A stretch of 64,000 nt of DNA from Bifidobacterium choerinum (GCF_000741135.1 NZ_JGYU01000005.1:113965-177964), one strand, 5' to 3'; positions 26,510-36,263 are shown, counted from the stretch's first letter. Numbers and translations are program-made. Notes: generated from the sequence alone by a model not told the origin.

Positions 26510-26838
26510 CCTCCCCTCGCCGCACGCTGCATCACATGATGCCCCTCAACAAACCGGCCCGCCTGCTTGTTCCAAGCGCCGACCTCATGCGCCATCGACA
26601 CGTCTGAGCCGTCACGGCCAATGACCGTCATACCCACCGTCGTGTCAATACCGTGATACTTGATGCCCCATTCGATACGATCCGCGACGGAATGACCCGG
26701 ATTACGGCCAATGGCCGCAGCGTTCGCGAGAGCCTTCGCCCTCGCCAACACCCTTTTGCCCTCGGCACGCGTCAACGCCGGGCCGAACTCCTCCGCGATC
26801 CTCGTGCTCAGGTGCCTATCGAGCCGGACTCGTACCAT
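26506..26838 (-). CDS. HK97 gp10-like head-tail protein
   Basis: 110 residues when started at ATG 26838 (MVRVRLDRHLSTRIAEEF), which has AAGGAGG seven bases upstream; a start at 26865 has no such site. Helical N-terminal part, then the conserved-looking HEVGAWNKQAGRFVEGHHVM near the C terminus. The family joins head completion and tail proteins in siphoviruses. The start lies inside the end of the preceding gene. Confidence 0.7.
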   Translation of the reverse strand: MVRVRLDRHLSTRIAEEFGPALTRAEGKRVLARAKALANAAAIGRNPGHSVADRIEWGIKYHGIDTTVGMTVIGRDGSDVSMAHEVGAWNKQAGRFVEGHHVMQRAARGG

Positions 26839-27356
26839 GCCAACGCCTCCTTCGATTCGCCCCACACGGGCGCATCATCCGCCGGCAGCTTCGGCCGAAG
26901 CCGAAACTCCTCGGGAATCATGCCCATATCGGCGGCGCGACGCACATGAATCTCCCAATGGTGCGTCCTGCCATGCTCACGATGTTCCGGCGCACCGTCC
27001 ACGTCGTACAGGTCGCCGTCAATCCACACGAACGTGTGAATGTCACCATGCCATTCACGGCATTGAATCTGCTTGACCGTGACCTCACGCAAACCACCCG
27101 ACGACTGCGGGTTCTTATCCTCAGCACCGGAAATCGAGAACATGCCCGCCTGCTGCTCACGACCCTCAAGCGAACACCAACACCACGCCGGCTCACCCCA
27201 CTCATACGTCACGCCATGCGCACTCCGCCTAATAGTGGACGGGGCGACAATGATCTTCGACGTATAAAGCAAGTCAGTCAGTTTGACGAACGACTCATTC
27301 TCGAACGAAGAATCGACCGGCTCCTTGGGCTTGTCCGACGAAAACAAGTACGCCAT
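26808..27356 (-). CDS. Head-tail connector / head completion protein
   Basis: 182 residues. No motif is decisive, but position between the adaptor and gp10-like genes fits a head-closure (stopper) protein. The middle contains a beta-rich core (VTVKQIQCREWHGDIHTFVW) and a His-rich REHGRTHHWEIHVRR stretch. It ends 31 bases inside the next gene. Confidence 0.6.
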   Translation of the reverse strand: MAYLFSSDKPKEPVDSSFENESFVKLTDLLYTSKIIVAPSTIRRSAHGVTYEWGEPAWCWCSLEGREQQAGMFSISGAEDKNPQSSGGLREVTVKQIQCREWHGDIHTFVWIDGDLYDVDGAPEHREHGRTHHWEIHVRRAADMGMIPEEFRLRPKLPADDAPVWGESKEALAWYESGSIGT

Positions 27357-27362
27357 TCGGCA

Positions 27363-27800
27363 TCACCTGCCATACGCGCGGTCAAGACCCAACTTCACCG
27401 TGCCGAACGGTGCGGAATCCTCACTCACACCGGTGAGCAAGGCCCGCTCCTTCTTCGTCACATGCAAATCCGGGCTGGCCTCCCAACCGGGCGGACTCAT
27501 GTCCATGACCTGATCGGTACGCGTGTACGCGCCGTTCGATTCGCTCTTACGCATCGACCAACGCGCCACACGCAACACCATCGCACAAATCACATACGTG
27601 AACGTGCGTTCGCTCAATGCGCCACTATCCAACCTGTAACGGGCAGCCGGGCATTCAGCGAACGCAATGTCACACGCCGTCAAACAATGCGGGATAATCC
27701 ACTTCTCATCATCCAAACGGTCGATGAACACTTCCGGCGTGTTCCCGCCATACGTGAGGATCGCGTCAACCCAATCAATGTCTTCGACATTCACCGCCAT
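27363..27800 (-). CDS. Head-tail adaptor protein
   Basis: 145 residues, directly after the major capsid gene. The helix-rich N-terminal half (EKWIIPHCLTACDIAFAEC, LSERTFTYVICAMVLRVARW) and the C-terminal part fit phage Gp19/Gp15-type connectors that sit under the portal. This follows from gene order and general pattern only. Confidence 0.65.
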   Translation of the reverse strand: MAVNVEDIDWVDAILTYGGNTPEVFIDRLDDEKWIIPHCLTACDIAFAECPAARYRLDSGALSERTFTYVICAMVLRVARWSMRKSESNGAYTRTDQVMDMSPPGWEASPDLHVTKKERALLTGVSEDSAPFGTVKLGLDRAYGR

Positions 27801-27823
27801 CAGCGACCACCCCCCTTACAGGA

Positions 27824-28885
27824 TCACAACACGTTCGCCTTGCACGTGGAGACAGCCTGCTGGAGAATCGGCATGTACGAGCCGTTCACCCACACGTCAT
27901 AACGGGTAGGCGCGGCCTCGGCCATGACCAGGCCAATCATGCCGTAATTGTCCGCACGGTTGATGCCATACTCCGGGTCGTCAGCCTCAACGGTCGGACC
28001 GGACGCGGTGAAACCAAGCGTCGTGTCATTGAAGCTGGAGAACATGAGGAATGTCGCGTCAGGAATCAGCGAGTTCACAGCGACAGGCAGAAGAATGCCA
28101 TTGTCACGCTCCAACTGGGTGTACATCAGGTCGATTTCCTGCACGGAAGTCAACCCCGCATACGAGGCAAGCACCTGCTTGACAGCATCAGGGGAGATGA
28201 ACGACGGGCTATTCGCCGCACTCTGACCCGTGTACGCGGTGATGATCTCCTCATTCGTGGACAGCGCCTCAATGACCGCACTCGTGGTCAGCACAGCCGA
28301 AGGAGTGCGACCATGATTGTCTGTAATCAGCTTCACCCACTTCTTGATGTCCTTCAACGGGGTGGCGCCCGAAACATTCCACTTCTTCGTCGGAGCGACA
28401 TCGTTCAACGCGGTAGGACGTTCGAAATCATACGTGGCGTTCACACCGTTCTCATTGAGCACGATCTTCGCGTTCACCATCGCATTGATACGCAGCAGCT
28501 CCACCTTGACGGCGGCCTCACGACCCAACTGGTCAAAATGCTCAGCCAGCTTGGTGCGCAGGAAAGCAGTGTCACCGGAACGACCGATCAGGTCACGTTC
28601 CGACACATGCGCCTTCTTCGACATCGGCAGCAGACCCGCAAACTTCTCTCCAGCCTGCTCGGTGGTCTTCAGATAGCCAGCCTCGGCATCCCACGCGCGA
28701 ACTGTCATCGCATCAGTGGCAGGGGCCGGAATGTACGGCGTCCAACGCACGGTCTTCTCACCATTGTTCGACACGACCGGCAGCACGTTCGAGAACGGCA
28801 GCTTCGCATCAAGCGCGTTAAACGACTCGTCCACCAGACCGGACGCAGCCGAAGGGCTGAGAATCGTCTTCTCAACAGTAGCCAT
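27824..28885 (-). CDS. Major capsid protein
   Basis: 353 residues. Position after scaffold and decoration genes, and segments such as SVQEIDLMYTQLERDN, NRADNYGMIGLVMAEAAPTRYDVWVNG and the N-terminal LSPSAASGLVDESFNALDAKLP, fit an HK97-fold capsid protein of siphoviruses. No protease domain is fused. It is preceded by a terminator-like hairpin and the RBS GAAAGGAAT. Confidence 0.88.
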   Translation of the reverse strand: MATVEKTILSPSAASGLVDESFNALDAKLPFSNVLPVVSNNGEKTVRWTPYIPAPATDAMTVRAWDAEAGYLKTTEQAGEKFAGLLPMSKKAHVSERDLIGRSGDTAFLRTKLAEHFDQLGREAAVKVELLRINAMVNAKIVLNENGVNATYDFERPTALNDVAPTKKWNVSGATPLKDIKKWVKLITDNHGRTPSAVLTTSAVIEALSTNEEIITAYTGQSAANSPSFISPDAVKQVLASYAGLTSVQEIDLMYTQLERDNGILLPVAVNSLIPDATFLMFSSFNDTTLGFTASGPTVEADDPEYGINRADNYGMIGLVMAEAAPTRYDVWVNGSYMPILQQAVSTCKANVL

Positions 28886-28910
28886 AGGTTAATTCCTTTC
28901 AAATATGCAA

Positions 28911-28934
28911 AAACCCGCCACAATGGGCGGGTTT
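28911..28934 (-). terminator. Terminator-like hairpin just upstream of the capsid gene
   Basis: AAACCCGCC pairs with GGCGGGTTT around a six-base loop, and the minus strand continues with TT before GCAT. It is placed between decoration and capsid genes, about 25 bases from the capsid start. Confidence 0.65.
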
Positions 28935-28961
28935 CAAAACTCAATGCCTGTAATCGCAGCC

Positions 28962-29468
28962 TCACGCACCGGGGGTAACCGTGTTGGGAAGACGCTTCGT
29001 GGTACCGGTATCCGGGTCAACAGACACGAAATCACCATTCCACGCAACCGTGTCAGCCGGAACGACTGGAAGATTCTTGACAATCACATTGCCACGGAAA
29101 CGCATACCGACCACTTCACTGTCCTCGACCTCCCAGCCACCGACGGTCACGTTCACCTTGATCTGCGATTCCAGCAAGCCTGCAACACGTTCCTGACGGC
29201 CATCCTTCGCCTCCGGGTCATACGGGCCATACAAGCCGTTGGAAGCGCCGGAGGTGATACGAGCCAGCGGCACACCGGACTTGATGTACACCTCGGTGGC
29301 GGAATCATCAAGACCAGTCAGATACTTCTTCTTGTTTTCCGTCTTCGCAGTGGAGAACGTGGCAAGGTCAAGGGTGACACTCACCGTTCCCGGCAGCTGC
29401 TCGCCATAACGCCACGTCTGATCGTCGATGACGCTACGCACACCAGTGCTATGAATCATGTTGACCAT
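28962..29468 (-). CDS. Head decoration protein
   Basis: 168 residues. It lies between scaffold and capsid, and has the pattern of lambda gpD-like decoration proteins: KYLTGLDDSATEVYIKSGVP, LARITSGASNGLYGPYDP and a beta-rich C terminus. It would bind capsid trimers and stabilise the filled head. Confidence 0.8.
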   Translation of the reverse strand: MVNMIHSTGVRSVIDDQTWRYGEQLPGTVSVTLDLATFSTAKTENKKKYLTGLDDSATEVYIKSGVPLARITSGASNGLYGPYDPEAKDGRQERVAGLLESQIKVNVTVGGWEVEDSEVVGMRFRGNVIVKNLPVVPADTVAWNGDFVSVDPDTGTTKRLPNTVTPGA

Positions 29469-29491
29469 GAAATAATCCTTTCTAAACTTGT

Positions 29492-30100
29492 TTACTTATC
29501 GCCGGACGATACACGGCCATGAGCGCGGGCGATACGTTTCTCATTGAGCTTTCGGGCGATTGCACGCCCATCCTCTTCGGATTCGACAGCACCCTTCATC
29601 TTGCCGCCGCCTACCTTGTTCGCGCGCACACCCTGCATGATGAGCTGCAACTGAGTAGGCTCAGCAGACTCGTTCGCCTCATGCGGGGATTCATTCACAG
29701 CATCCTGCTTGGAGACAAGACCAGCGAACGATTCAGCCCATTCGGCCACCGCTTCAGGTGTGGACGCGCCACACAGCTTGTCGAACATCTCGTCAGTGAT
29801 CTGCGGATGCTCACGCTGCGCGGTCAGACGGGCGATACGAAGATTAGCCTCGGTGAGCTGGGACGCGATACTGTCACGCTCCTTGCTCGCCTTCTTGAAA
29901 TCGTTCTCGTTCTTACGGCTCATACGCTTCCAGTGGTCAAGGTCTGACTCAGGCGCATCCACCTCGTCATTCACCTTGTCACCGGAGGATTCCGTGTCCG
30001 GTTCCGGCTCGGACGCCTTGATGTTCGTCGCAGCGTCCTTGATTTCAGCTTCCACGGCCTTTTCGGCAGTGGATTCACTGTTGTTGATTTCCTGGGGCAT
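29492..30100 (-). CDS. Capsid scaffolding protein
   Basis: 202 residues from MPQEINNSESTAEKAVEAEI at 30100, behind GAAGGATTG. It is highly charged and helical: an acidic N-terminal half, then a coiled coil (WKRMSRKNENDFKKASKERD), and a Lys/Arg-rich C terminus. This is the usual make-up of scaffold proteins, which assemble the procapsid and leave before DNA packaging. Confidence 0.85.
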   Translation of the reverse strand: MPQEINNSESTAEKAVEAEIKDAATNIKASEPEPDTESSGDKVNDEVDAPESDLDHWKRMSRKNENDFKKASKERDSIASQLTEANLRIARLTAQREHPQITDEMFDKLCGASTPEAVAEWAESFAGLVSKQDAVNESPHEANESAEPTQLQLIMQGVRANKVGGGKMKGAVESEEDGRAIARKLNEKRIARAHGRVSSGDK

Positions 30101-30131
30101 GTTCAATCCTTCCGATTGTGTGCCAGTTGAT

Positions 30132-31208
30132 TTACAGATCAGGCCACTCGTTGCGAAGGGCCTGAACATAATTCCTGTAGAAGTTTCGTGATTGCACCAT
30201 CGTCGCCCGACGTGTCTGTTTGAAGATGCGAGTGTGGCCGTCAACAGTCTTTTTGACCTGTTCCTTGCCGTCCAACAGTTCCTTGTACATGGCGTCGTAG
30301 GTTCGATAGTTGCGTATGATGCGTTTCGCCTGTTCCCGCGTGGTCTTGCGGTCAGGCGGCGTCCAGTTGCTCACAGTGCGACCAGACTTGCGAGCCTCGT
30401 CCGCCAGCACGGGGCCGAGTTCGCCATTGGTCTGCACCTGCAAGCGGATGCTTTTCAGGTCGGCGGCGGTATTACCACCGGCCAAGTCGTAGAAACGCTG
30501 CAAATCAGCTTCGGAAATATCCTTGCCGACATCGTTCACCGTCGTAATCGGCGCGACACCGCACTTGCAGTTCGAATGCAACGGCATCAACGAGCGCGTG
30601 CTGTACACGCGAGTGGAAGCCACAGCACACAAGCCACACGTACCGGTCTTCGACAGTTCGGGATGGATGACACGCCGATACTGCGTCACGCCATTCTCCC
30701 TGAACCTGCCCAACGCGACACGATGCGCGGTCATCTGCGCATCCGTGTTCGCAATGTCCTCAAGCCGGTCAAGCGACGCCCGCAACCAACCCGTCACAGT
30801 GGACAGGTCCGCACCTTCGATCGCATCCCATGAATCCGGGCGGAGAGACGGCGACTGCACCGCCATATGCCGATACTCACCCGGAACGCGCAGCATCACA
30901 TCAAGAGGCGTCGTGTTCTGACGCGGCGCAACATACGCCGTATCGAACGCGCTACCCGACTCAACACCGCCCATGCCGAGCATCGCATCCGCATAGCTCA
31001 CACCAAGACGGCCAACCGCCTCAAGAAACGCCATCTCAAACCGTGCGGCCTGAGAGGCGGCACCCAAAGTGACGGCATCATTCCACCAATCCGAAGGCGT
31101 CAACGACTTCCATATGTTCCACACCTGCCGAACATATGTTTGGATCAATTCAGACCGTTGTTGCGCAAACGTATCCACAGCTTGTTCGACACGGGTCAAC
31201 ACCGCCAT
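30132..31208 (-). CDS. MuF-like head morphogenesis protein
   Basis: 358 residues from ATG 31208, overlapping the previous stop (TGATG). The central segment TGTCGLCAVASTRVYSTRSL followed by LMPLHSNCKCGVAPI holds paired cysteines and a His typical of MuF/VG15-type minor head proteins that lie between portal and scaffold genes. These proteins enter the head with the portal; some family members carry toxin or protease domains, none of which is obvious here. Confidence 0.82.
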   Translation of the reverse strand: MAVLTRVEQAVDTFAQQRSELIQTYVRQVWNIWKSLTPSDWWNDAVTLGAASQAARFEMAFLEAVGRLGVSYADAMLGMGGVESGSAFDTAYVAPRQNTTPLDVMLRVPGEYRHMAVQSPSLRPDSWDAIEGADLSTVTGWLRASLDRLEDIANTDAQMTAHRVALGRFRENGVTQYRRVIHPELSKTGTCGLCAVASTRVYSTRSLMPLHSNCKCGVAPITTVNDVGKDISEADLQRFYDLAGGNTAADLKSIRLQVQTNGELGPVLADEARKSGRTVSNWTPPDRKTTREQAKRIIRNYRTYDAMYKELLDGKEQVKKTVDGHTRIFKQTRRATMVQSRNFYRNYVQALRNEWPDL

Positions 31209-31414
31209 CAACGGCCCCGCTTCCGCAAACTCGGATACTTCCTTGCTACAGCCGCACGCACCCTACGCTTCTCACTCGCCGTCCCATACTGGGCCACACG
31301 AGCCAACGCATTACGCGCATGAGCAAGATCATGAATCGGATACTTACGCTCCTTGGGCAACGCGAAATTAGACCGTTTGATACGCTTCCGTCCACGCGGC
31401 GTCAACCTACCCAT
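31208..31414 (-). CDS. Small basic protein between portal and MuF genes
   Basis: About 68 residues when started at MGRLTPRGRKRIKRSNFALP (31414); longer starts would extend further into the portal gene. The sequence NALARVAQYGTASEKRRVRAAV is a pattern I associate with a small phage family (DUF6582-like). It is strongly basic; it may bind DNA or capsid protein. Its job is unknown. Confidence 0.7.
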   Translation of the reverse strand: MGRLTPRGRKRIKRSNFALPKERKYPIHDLAHARNALARVAQYGTASEKRRVRAAVARKYPSLRKRGR

Positions 31415-33002
31415 CGGATTCACCACCCACATCGACAAGCGCCTTTGAACCGTCATCGAAATCATCGACGCTCACCATTCCTCCAGTCTGCTCGGAGGTA
31501 CGTTCCGCAGCGGAAGCCGCAGCAGACGCTGACACGAGCGCAGTCTGATACGTCGAATCGGCCATGTCCTGCATGGCCTCGGAAATCTCAGTCTCCGTCA
31601 TATGCAGGAACCGACGCATGATCAGCTTGACCGGCAGCACATCCTTCACATAGTTCACAGCCTGAGCCATGTTCAGGTCACTGTCCATAGCAATCGGCGC
31701 CCACACCGTCTCGAACTCGTCATCAACGGCCTGAGCATTCCCGGACGTGACCATTGCCATGCGCAGCACACGCACAAACGCATCATTCGCACGCGCATTC
31801 AAATCCTCGACCTTCGACAGCAGGCTCTCACGCTTCAACGAAGCACCCTCGGCGCTACCTGCCACATCAGGGCTGAGAATATCCAACGGAGTGCCTGTCG
31901 CCGCAGCCAACTGCTTCACATCATGCGCCGAAGCCGTACACCACTGCGTAATATCCGTGACTTGGGACTCCCACACGTCAGCACCATCAGGCAACATCCA
32001 CAACGCGGCAGGCCCCATCGCATACAACTCACCGAAATCAATCGGATCACCGGCCTGAGCCATGCCAGCCTTCACCTGCGGGTCATTCTCCGTGTACACG
32101 GTACGTTTCATACCCTTGATGCCGCGCTGACGGAACGCCTGCATCGTCTGAATGCAGAAACGGTCGAACTTCTGCTGATCCAACGCACTCAACGCGGGAA
32201 TATGCGGTTCGAACTGCCCCATGCCACTGCCAGAGCCAAGACGAATCAACGGCAGATAGCCACACTCCGTCGCATAATCCAAATTCTGACGGCCACCATC
32301 CCATTCGAAGTTCTGTTCGAACCGAATGGAACGGGAATCAGCATTATTGCAATACCCGTAAATCCCCTCACTATCCGACTCATCGAACAGAGTGCGCGCA
32401 TCGGCAGTCCTCGACGCCGAACGGCAATACACGCTCGACACCACACCATCATTGTCACGCTCACACCTGAACAAGCCAATGCGCTCAACCTTGTTCACGT
32501 CATCATACGAATAATGAACCGCGACATCATCATCAGCGCTCACATACGTATTCCAAGGCGTCAGCACATCAATACGCGCATCATCACCCATTGCCGTGAC
32601 AAGCAGATACCCTGAACCATACAAGGCGACATCATGGAACACCTGACGAGACTTCAAATCCATACGATTATGACGCCACGTCGTATCAGCCTCGACACTA
32701 CGCATCACACGGTCGGACACCTGCCGAAAACCGACAGGCTTCTGCCTGCTCGACACGTTATCCGTGATGATACGCGCGTAATTCACCGTGCCCAACTCCA
32801 GGAACCGCCTGTAAATCGCGAACGACTTCTGGTCAGTGCCGGAAGGAATCGCATTCGTCGGAACCTGCTCACGCCCATCATAGAACGTGCGCAACGTACA
32901 CAGCATAGGAGTACGGTCGGCAAGCCTGCCAGCCAACACACTCAGCCAATACGCATCCACATCATCATCCGCAGCATCAACTATCAGATTATTGAACGAC
33001 AC
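31407..33002 (-). CDS. Portal protein (SPP1 Gp6-like)
   Basis: 531 residues. The N-terminal LSVLAGRLADRTPMLCTLRT and FYDGREQVP, the segment RIITDNVSSRQKPVGFR and the helical part with SPDVAGSAEGASLKRESLLS are characteristic of actinophage portals. The dodecameric portal is the DNA gate of the head. The C-terminal tail is acidic. It lies 15 bases after TerL. Confidence 0.92.
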   Translation of the reverse strand: MSFNNLIVDAADDDVDAYWLSVLAGRLADRTPMLCTLRTFYDGREQVPTNAIPSGTDQKSFAIYRRFLELGTVNYARIITDNVSSRQKPVGFRQVSDRVMRSVEADTTWRHNRMDLKSRQVFHDVALYGSGYLLVTAMGDDARIDVLTPWNTYVSADDDVAVHYSYDDVNKVERIGLFRCERDNDGVVSSVYCRSASRTADARTLFDESDSEGIYGYCNNADSRSIRFEQNFEWDGGRQNLDYATECGYLPLIRLGSGSGMGQFEPHIPALSALDQQKFDRFCIQTMQAFRQRGIKGMKRTVYTENDPQVKAGMAQAGDPIDFGELYAMGPAALWMLPDGADVWESQVTDITQWCTASAHDVKQLAAATGTPLDILSPDVAGSAEGASLKRESLLSKVEDLNARANDAFVRVLRMAMVTSGNAQAVDDEFETVWAPIAMDSDLNMAQAVNYVKDVLPVKLIMRRFLHMTETEISEAMQDMADSTYQTALVSASAAASAAERTSEQTGGMVSVDDFDDGSKALVDVGGESDG

Positions 33003-33017
33003 AAGCCAACACCCCCT

Positions 33018-34916
33018 TTAATACACTCGGAACGGAATGAACTGCTCAGGCTCTTCTTCCTTCACACCGTCGGTCAAATACCTGTTGCGCGCCGTATACG
33101 CGAGCAAACCAGCCATCATCGCATCAATCTTCTCCGGCGAGTTCGGCGTCTCCTTGAACACCAAGTAGCCGAACGAACGCTCACGTTTACGCGCATTACG
33201 GAAATGCGCCACCAACCTAGGGTCGGCAAGCAACGCAATGGACGACACGTCAGGCTCGGCATGACGAGGAACCTGCTTCATCTCATACGTGAAGTTCGCA
33301 GCCATGTTCACCAAACCCTGATACACGTCACGAGACCAATTGTTCGTCCAATACTTGATCTTCGTACTATTCCGGCCACGCGGGCCAACCGCAAGCCTGT
33401 CCGAAAAATCACGCTCCCACGCGTCAATCATGCTCTCCCACGGGTTCACATCCGCGAAGAACGCGACCACGTTGTAACGCTCAAACATGAACCTGACCAT
33501 GCCATCGAACGCCTCACGATCCACACGCCAATCAGCAGCACGAGCATCATCCGGCTTCTGCTCCAGTTTGATAAGGAACAACAAACCATCCCGCACACGA
33601 CACCCAACAAGCGCCGTGGAATCATCACTGATGGAACCATCGAAACCAAGCGTGATCTCATCATCAGCATGAATCACATTCTTCCAAGCATCCATCATCT
33701 GCCGGCGGTCACCAGACAAATACATGTCCTTACCCACCAAATGCGCCTGAATCTGCGACTCAGGAAGCCACGAATCCACCCTCGACGTCAACGAGTTCAA
33801 ATAGAAACGAATCGAACTTGACGGGTCACTGTTAGCGCGAAGAATAAGACTCATAGGGCCATCAAGGTCAACCCACCCGTCCTTCGACGGGCCCGGCTCG
33901 ACACCCTCCATCGCCAACGAATACCCCTCCGGGTCTTTGCCTGTACGCGGGTCAATGGCCGTGACCCTACCATCAGGAAGAATCAAATGGTCCTTGCCGT
34001 CCGTGCTTATCGCACACGCGCCATACGCTTCCATAAGCGCATGCCTGAGCTTCTTCTCGTCACCAAGTTCCTCAACCGGCAATACCGCATACCGATGGTC
34101 GAACAACGTACGCTGATCGTGCTTCACCTTGCCCTCGGCAACAGACCACGCCGTCTTATACGTCTCTTCAGCCATCGAATCCATACCAGGCTGATACATC
34201 GTCGTGGTCTCCAACGCCCAAGGTTCAGCATCAAGTTTCCTCTTGGCCAGATTACGAGCCAAAAACTCGGCAGCGGCTTTCGCCCGTCCCGTGAACTCAT
34301 GCGACTCATCAAATTCAGCCCATGTTTGCAAACCACCATCACTCGAAGCGCCGCCGGCCGTGGCCGGTTTGATCTCACCGCCACCGCACTCTTCGGGAAT
34401 GAGAATGCGTGTCTGACCCACGTCCAATCCGACGCCACGCAACTGCGCCAACGGGCCATGCATGCAATTGTGGTAGATCACGTCATACACGTTGCCGGTC
34501 TGGTCTTCTGAGTTGGCGGAAAGGCTCACACGCGAATCACGAATCAGACGGCCAACCGGCTCACCCTTACGGTACGGGTACGTTTGCCCAAGGAACGTGT
34601 ACGTTTCGCCCTCTTCAGCCCAATGGTCGAACCGGCACGGCGCCAACGATTCAAACAATGCGATATACGCGGCCAAACCACTCTTGTTGCTGCCCTTCGC
34701 CCGACTCAGGAACACACGGTCGAACAGGCGGCGCCCATCCTTGGCCAACGCATAGCAATTCACGATGAAATCCGTGTATTCAAGCGAGAACTTCATCGGC
34801 TTGTTCTTCGCATCACCGGAACCGACAAGACAAAACGTCTCAATCCACCAGCAGGCGAAGAAGCCCATGCTGCGGCGCTTCTGCTCCAACGTGACCTTGG
34901 GGATGATGTCATGCAC
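33018..34916 (-). CDS. terL: Terminase large subunit
   Basis: 632 residues. The ATPase half has a Walker A-like SRAKGSNKSG at about residue 72 and a Walker B-like TWAEFDESHEF at about 197. The nuclease half has an RNase H-like start FDGSISDDSTALVG at about 430, FFADVNPWE, and DAMMAGLLAYTARNRYL near the end. It cuts and pumps phage DNA into the head. Together with TerS, portal and capsid it shows a complete packaging module. Confidence 0.95.
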   Translation of the reverse strand: MHDIIPKVTLEQKRRSMGFFACWWIETFCLVGSGDAKNKPMKFSLEYTDFIVNCYALAKDGRRLFDRVFLSRAKGSNKSGLAAYIALFESLAPCRFDHWAEEGETYTFLGQTYPYRKGEPVGRLIRDSRVSLSANSEDQTGNVYDVIYHNCMHGPLAQLRGVGLDVGQTRILIPEECGGGEIKPATAGGASSDGGLQTWAEFDESHEFTGRAKAAAEFLARNLAKRKLDAEPWALETTTMYQPGMDSMAEETYKTAWSVAEGKVKHDQRTLFDHRYAVLPVEELGDEKKLRHALMEAYGACAISTDGKDHLILPDGRVTAIDPRTGKDPEGYSLAMEGVEPGPSKDGWVDLDGPMSLILRANSDPSSSIRFYLNSLTSRVDSWLPESQIQAHLVGKDMYLSGDRRQMMDAWKNVIHADDEITLGFDGSISDDSTALVGCRVRDGLLFLIKLEQKPDDARAADWRVDREAFDGMVRFMFERYNVVAFFADVNPWESMIDAWERDFSDRLAVGPRGRNSTKIKYWTNNWSRDVYQGLVNMAANFTYEMKQVPRHAEPDVSSIALLADPRLVAHFRNARKRERSFGYLVFKETPNSPEKIDAMMAGLLAYTARNRYLTDGVKEEEPEQFIPFRVY

Positions 34917-34937
34917 CGAACACCACCCCCAGCCGCG

Positions 34938-35363
34938 TCACTCACCTAGGACTGATCTACGCCAACTATCCACACGTTCCGCGCTCACATCATTCACCAC
35001 AGCGCCGCCACCGGCAGCCATCTGGTTCGGGTCAGGCGCATCCCACTTCAACGCGTGCCGCGCCATCGGAGTAATACCGAACGCGTTCTCACGCGCACGA
35101 ATCTCAGCCGCCATCTGCGCACCCGGACGCCGATAGAAACAATCCTTCAAAAACACCAAGTCAAGCACCGACTGCCAATCCAAATCAGTGCCCATCTTCA
35201 ACGCCTGCGGACTACGACGAAACTCCTCATAATACTCAATCGAGTTAGGCAACCATTCCTTGCCATCAGGCCGCAACCCCGGCATCTCAGGGCCACGCAC
35301 CAAACCATCCCATTTAAGCGTCTCGCCGTTTACCCGCGATGCGCTTCTTCCTTGCCCTGCCAT
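34938..35363 (-). CDS. terS: Terminase small subunit
   Basis: 141 residues from MAGQGRSASRVNGETLKWDG at 35363, behind GAGG; the longer frame is read-through of the overlapping zinc protein. PNSIEYYEEFRRSPQALKMG and MGTDLDWQSVLDLVFLKDCF are typical of actinophage TerS, which recognises the packaging start. It lies 21 bases before terL. Confidence 0.85.
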   Translation of the reverse strand: MAGQGRSASRVNGETLKWDGLVRGPEMPGLRPDGKEWLPNSIEYYEEFRRSPQALKMGTDLDWQSVLDLVFLKDCFYRRPGAQMAAEIRARENAFGITPMARHALKWDAPDPNQMAAGGGAVVNDVSAERVDSWRRSVLGE

Positions 35364-35859
35364 TCGCCGTCCTCGCTTCCCAACGAGCCTTGCACGCGAT
35401 ATGCAACGGCACACGATTAGCCAACACCGGTTCACCACCAGCTTCCAACGGCAACAACCAGCCAGACGCACACGGGCCACTACGATCAATCAGCTTGTAA
35501 CATTCGACACACACGCCATCAGACGCGGCCAATACGTCAGCATTCGAAAACACCATCGTCACCGGTTCAGGTTCCACCGGTTCAGGTTTGAACACATCCT
35601 CAGTGGTTATCACCTTGTTCAACCCACGACGTGGCGCATTACCTTTACGTTTCGCACGCATATACCGCATACGGCAAGCCGCGCCGCAGAAATCCTTCGG
35701 CTGAGACCCCACGTCGAAATACGTGCCGCACATGAAGCACAGTTTCTTCTTCTGCACCGGCTTCACAACCCGCCCATGATACCGAACCATGTCATAATGC
35801 TTACGACACAAGCCACGCGCACACTCGTCTCGTGTACACCCCTCAACCGAACACGTCAT
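35314..35859 (-). CDS. Zinc-finger protein next to terminase
   Basis: 181 residues with four cysteine clusters: CSVEGCTRDECARGLCRKHY at the start, CFMCGTYFDVGSQPKDFCGAAC at about 41-63, and CVECYKLIDRSGPC at about 118. It seems to bind two or three zinc ions. The C terminus is basic. It starts inside the HNH stop (ATGA) and overlaps terS by 50 bases. Its place between HNH and TerS suggests a role in packaging, but I know no experimentally described relative. Confidence 0.75.
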   Translation of the reverse strand: MTCSVEGCTRDECARGLCRKHYDMVRYHGRVVKPVQKKKLCFMCGTYFDVGSQPKDFCGAACRMRYMRAKRKGNAPRRGLNKVITTEDVFKPEPVEPEPVTMVFSNADVLAASDGVCVECYKLIDRSGPCASGWLLPLEAGGEPVLANRVPLHIACKARWEARTANGRARKKRIAGKRRDA

Positions 35860-36185
35860 TTGAACGCGGGATGCTCAAAGAACGCCGCATCCCTCCGCCG
35901 CTCGGCCGCACGCCGCTTGCCACGCGTACTCTCACACTGCGTTTTAATGTTGTGGTGCTCATGGCACAACGACCACAGGCGACTCAACCGGTCATCGTCA
36001 TGCACCATGTTCTGATTCATATGATCGACCTCATTCGCCGGCTGGCCACACTTGCCAGCCGGAAACCCGTTCGCATCAGTCACCGGCCACTGGCATCGGT
36101 ACCCGTCACGCTCCAACACCTTCAGACGAACCTTCGCCCACCCCTTGTTAAACCGCTTCTTACGATTACTCGACGACCACGGCAT
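35856..36185 (-). CDS. HNH endonuclease of the packaging module
   Basis: 109 residues from MPWSSSNRKKRFNKGWAKVR at 36185, behind GGGAGG. It has the HNH layout: RCQWPV and KCGQ zinc pair, NEVDHMNQ (the H of HNH), RLSRLWSLCHEHHNIKT. Such HNH proteins next to terminase are needed for cos-type DNA end formation and head morphogenesis in several siphoviruses, so this phage probably uses cohesive ends. Confidence 0.9.
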   Translation of the reverse strand: MPWSSSNRKKRFNKGWAKVRLKVLERDGYRCQWPVTDANGFPAGKCGQPANEVDHMNQNMVHDDDRLSRLWSLCHEHHNIKTQCESTRGKRRAAERRRDAAFFEHPAFK

Positions 36186-36263
36186 GAAGCATCCCTCCCA
36201 ACACAAGCAAAAGGACGGCGACCATTGTTTGTATTTCAACTAACGTCAGCAAGAAGAAACGAA

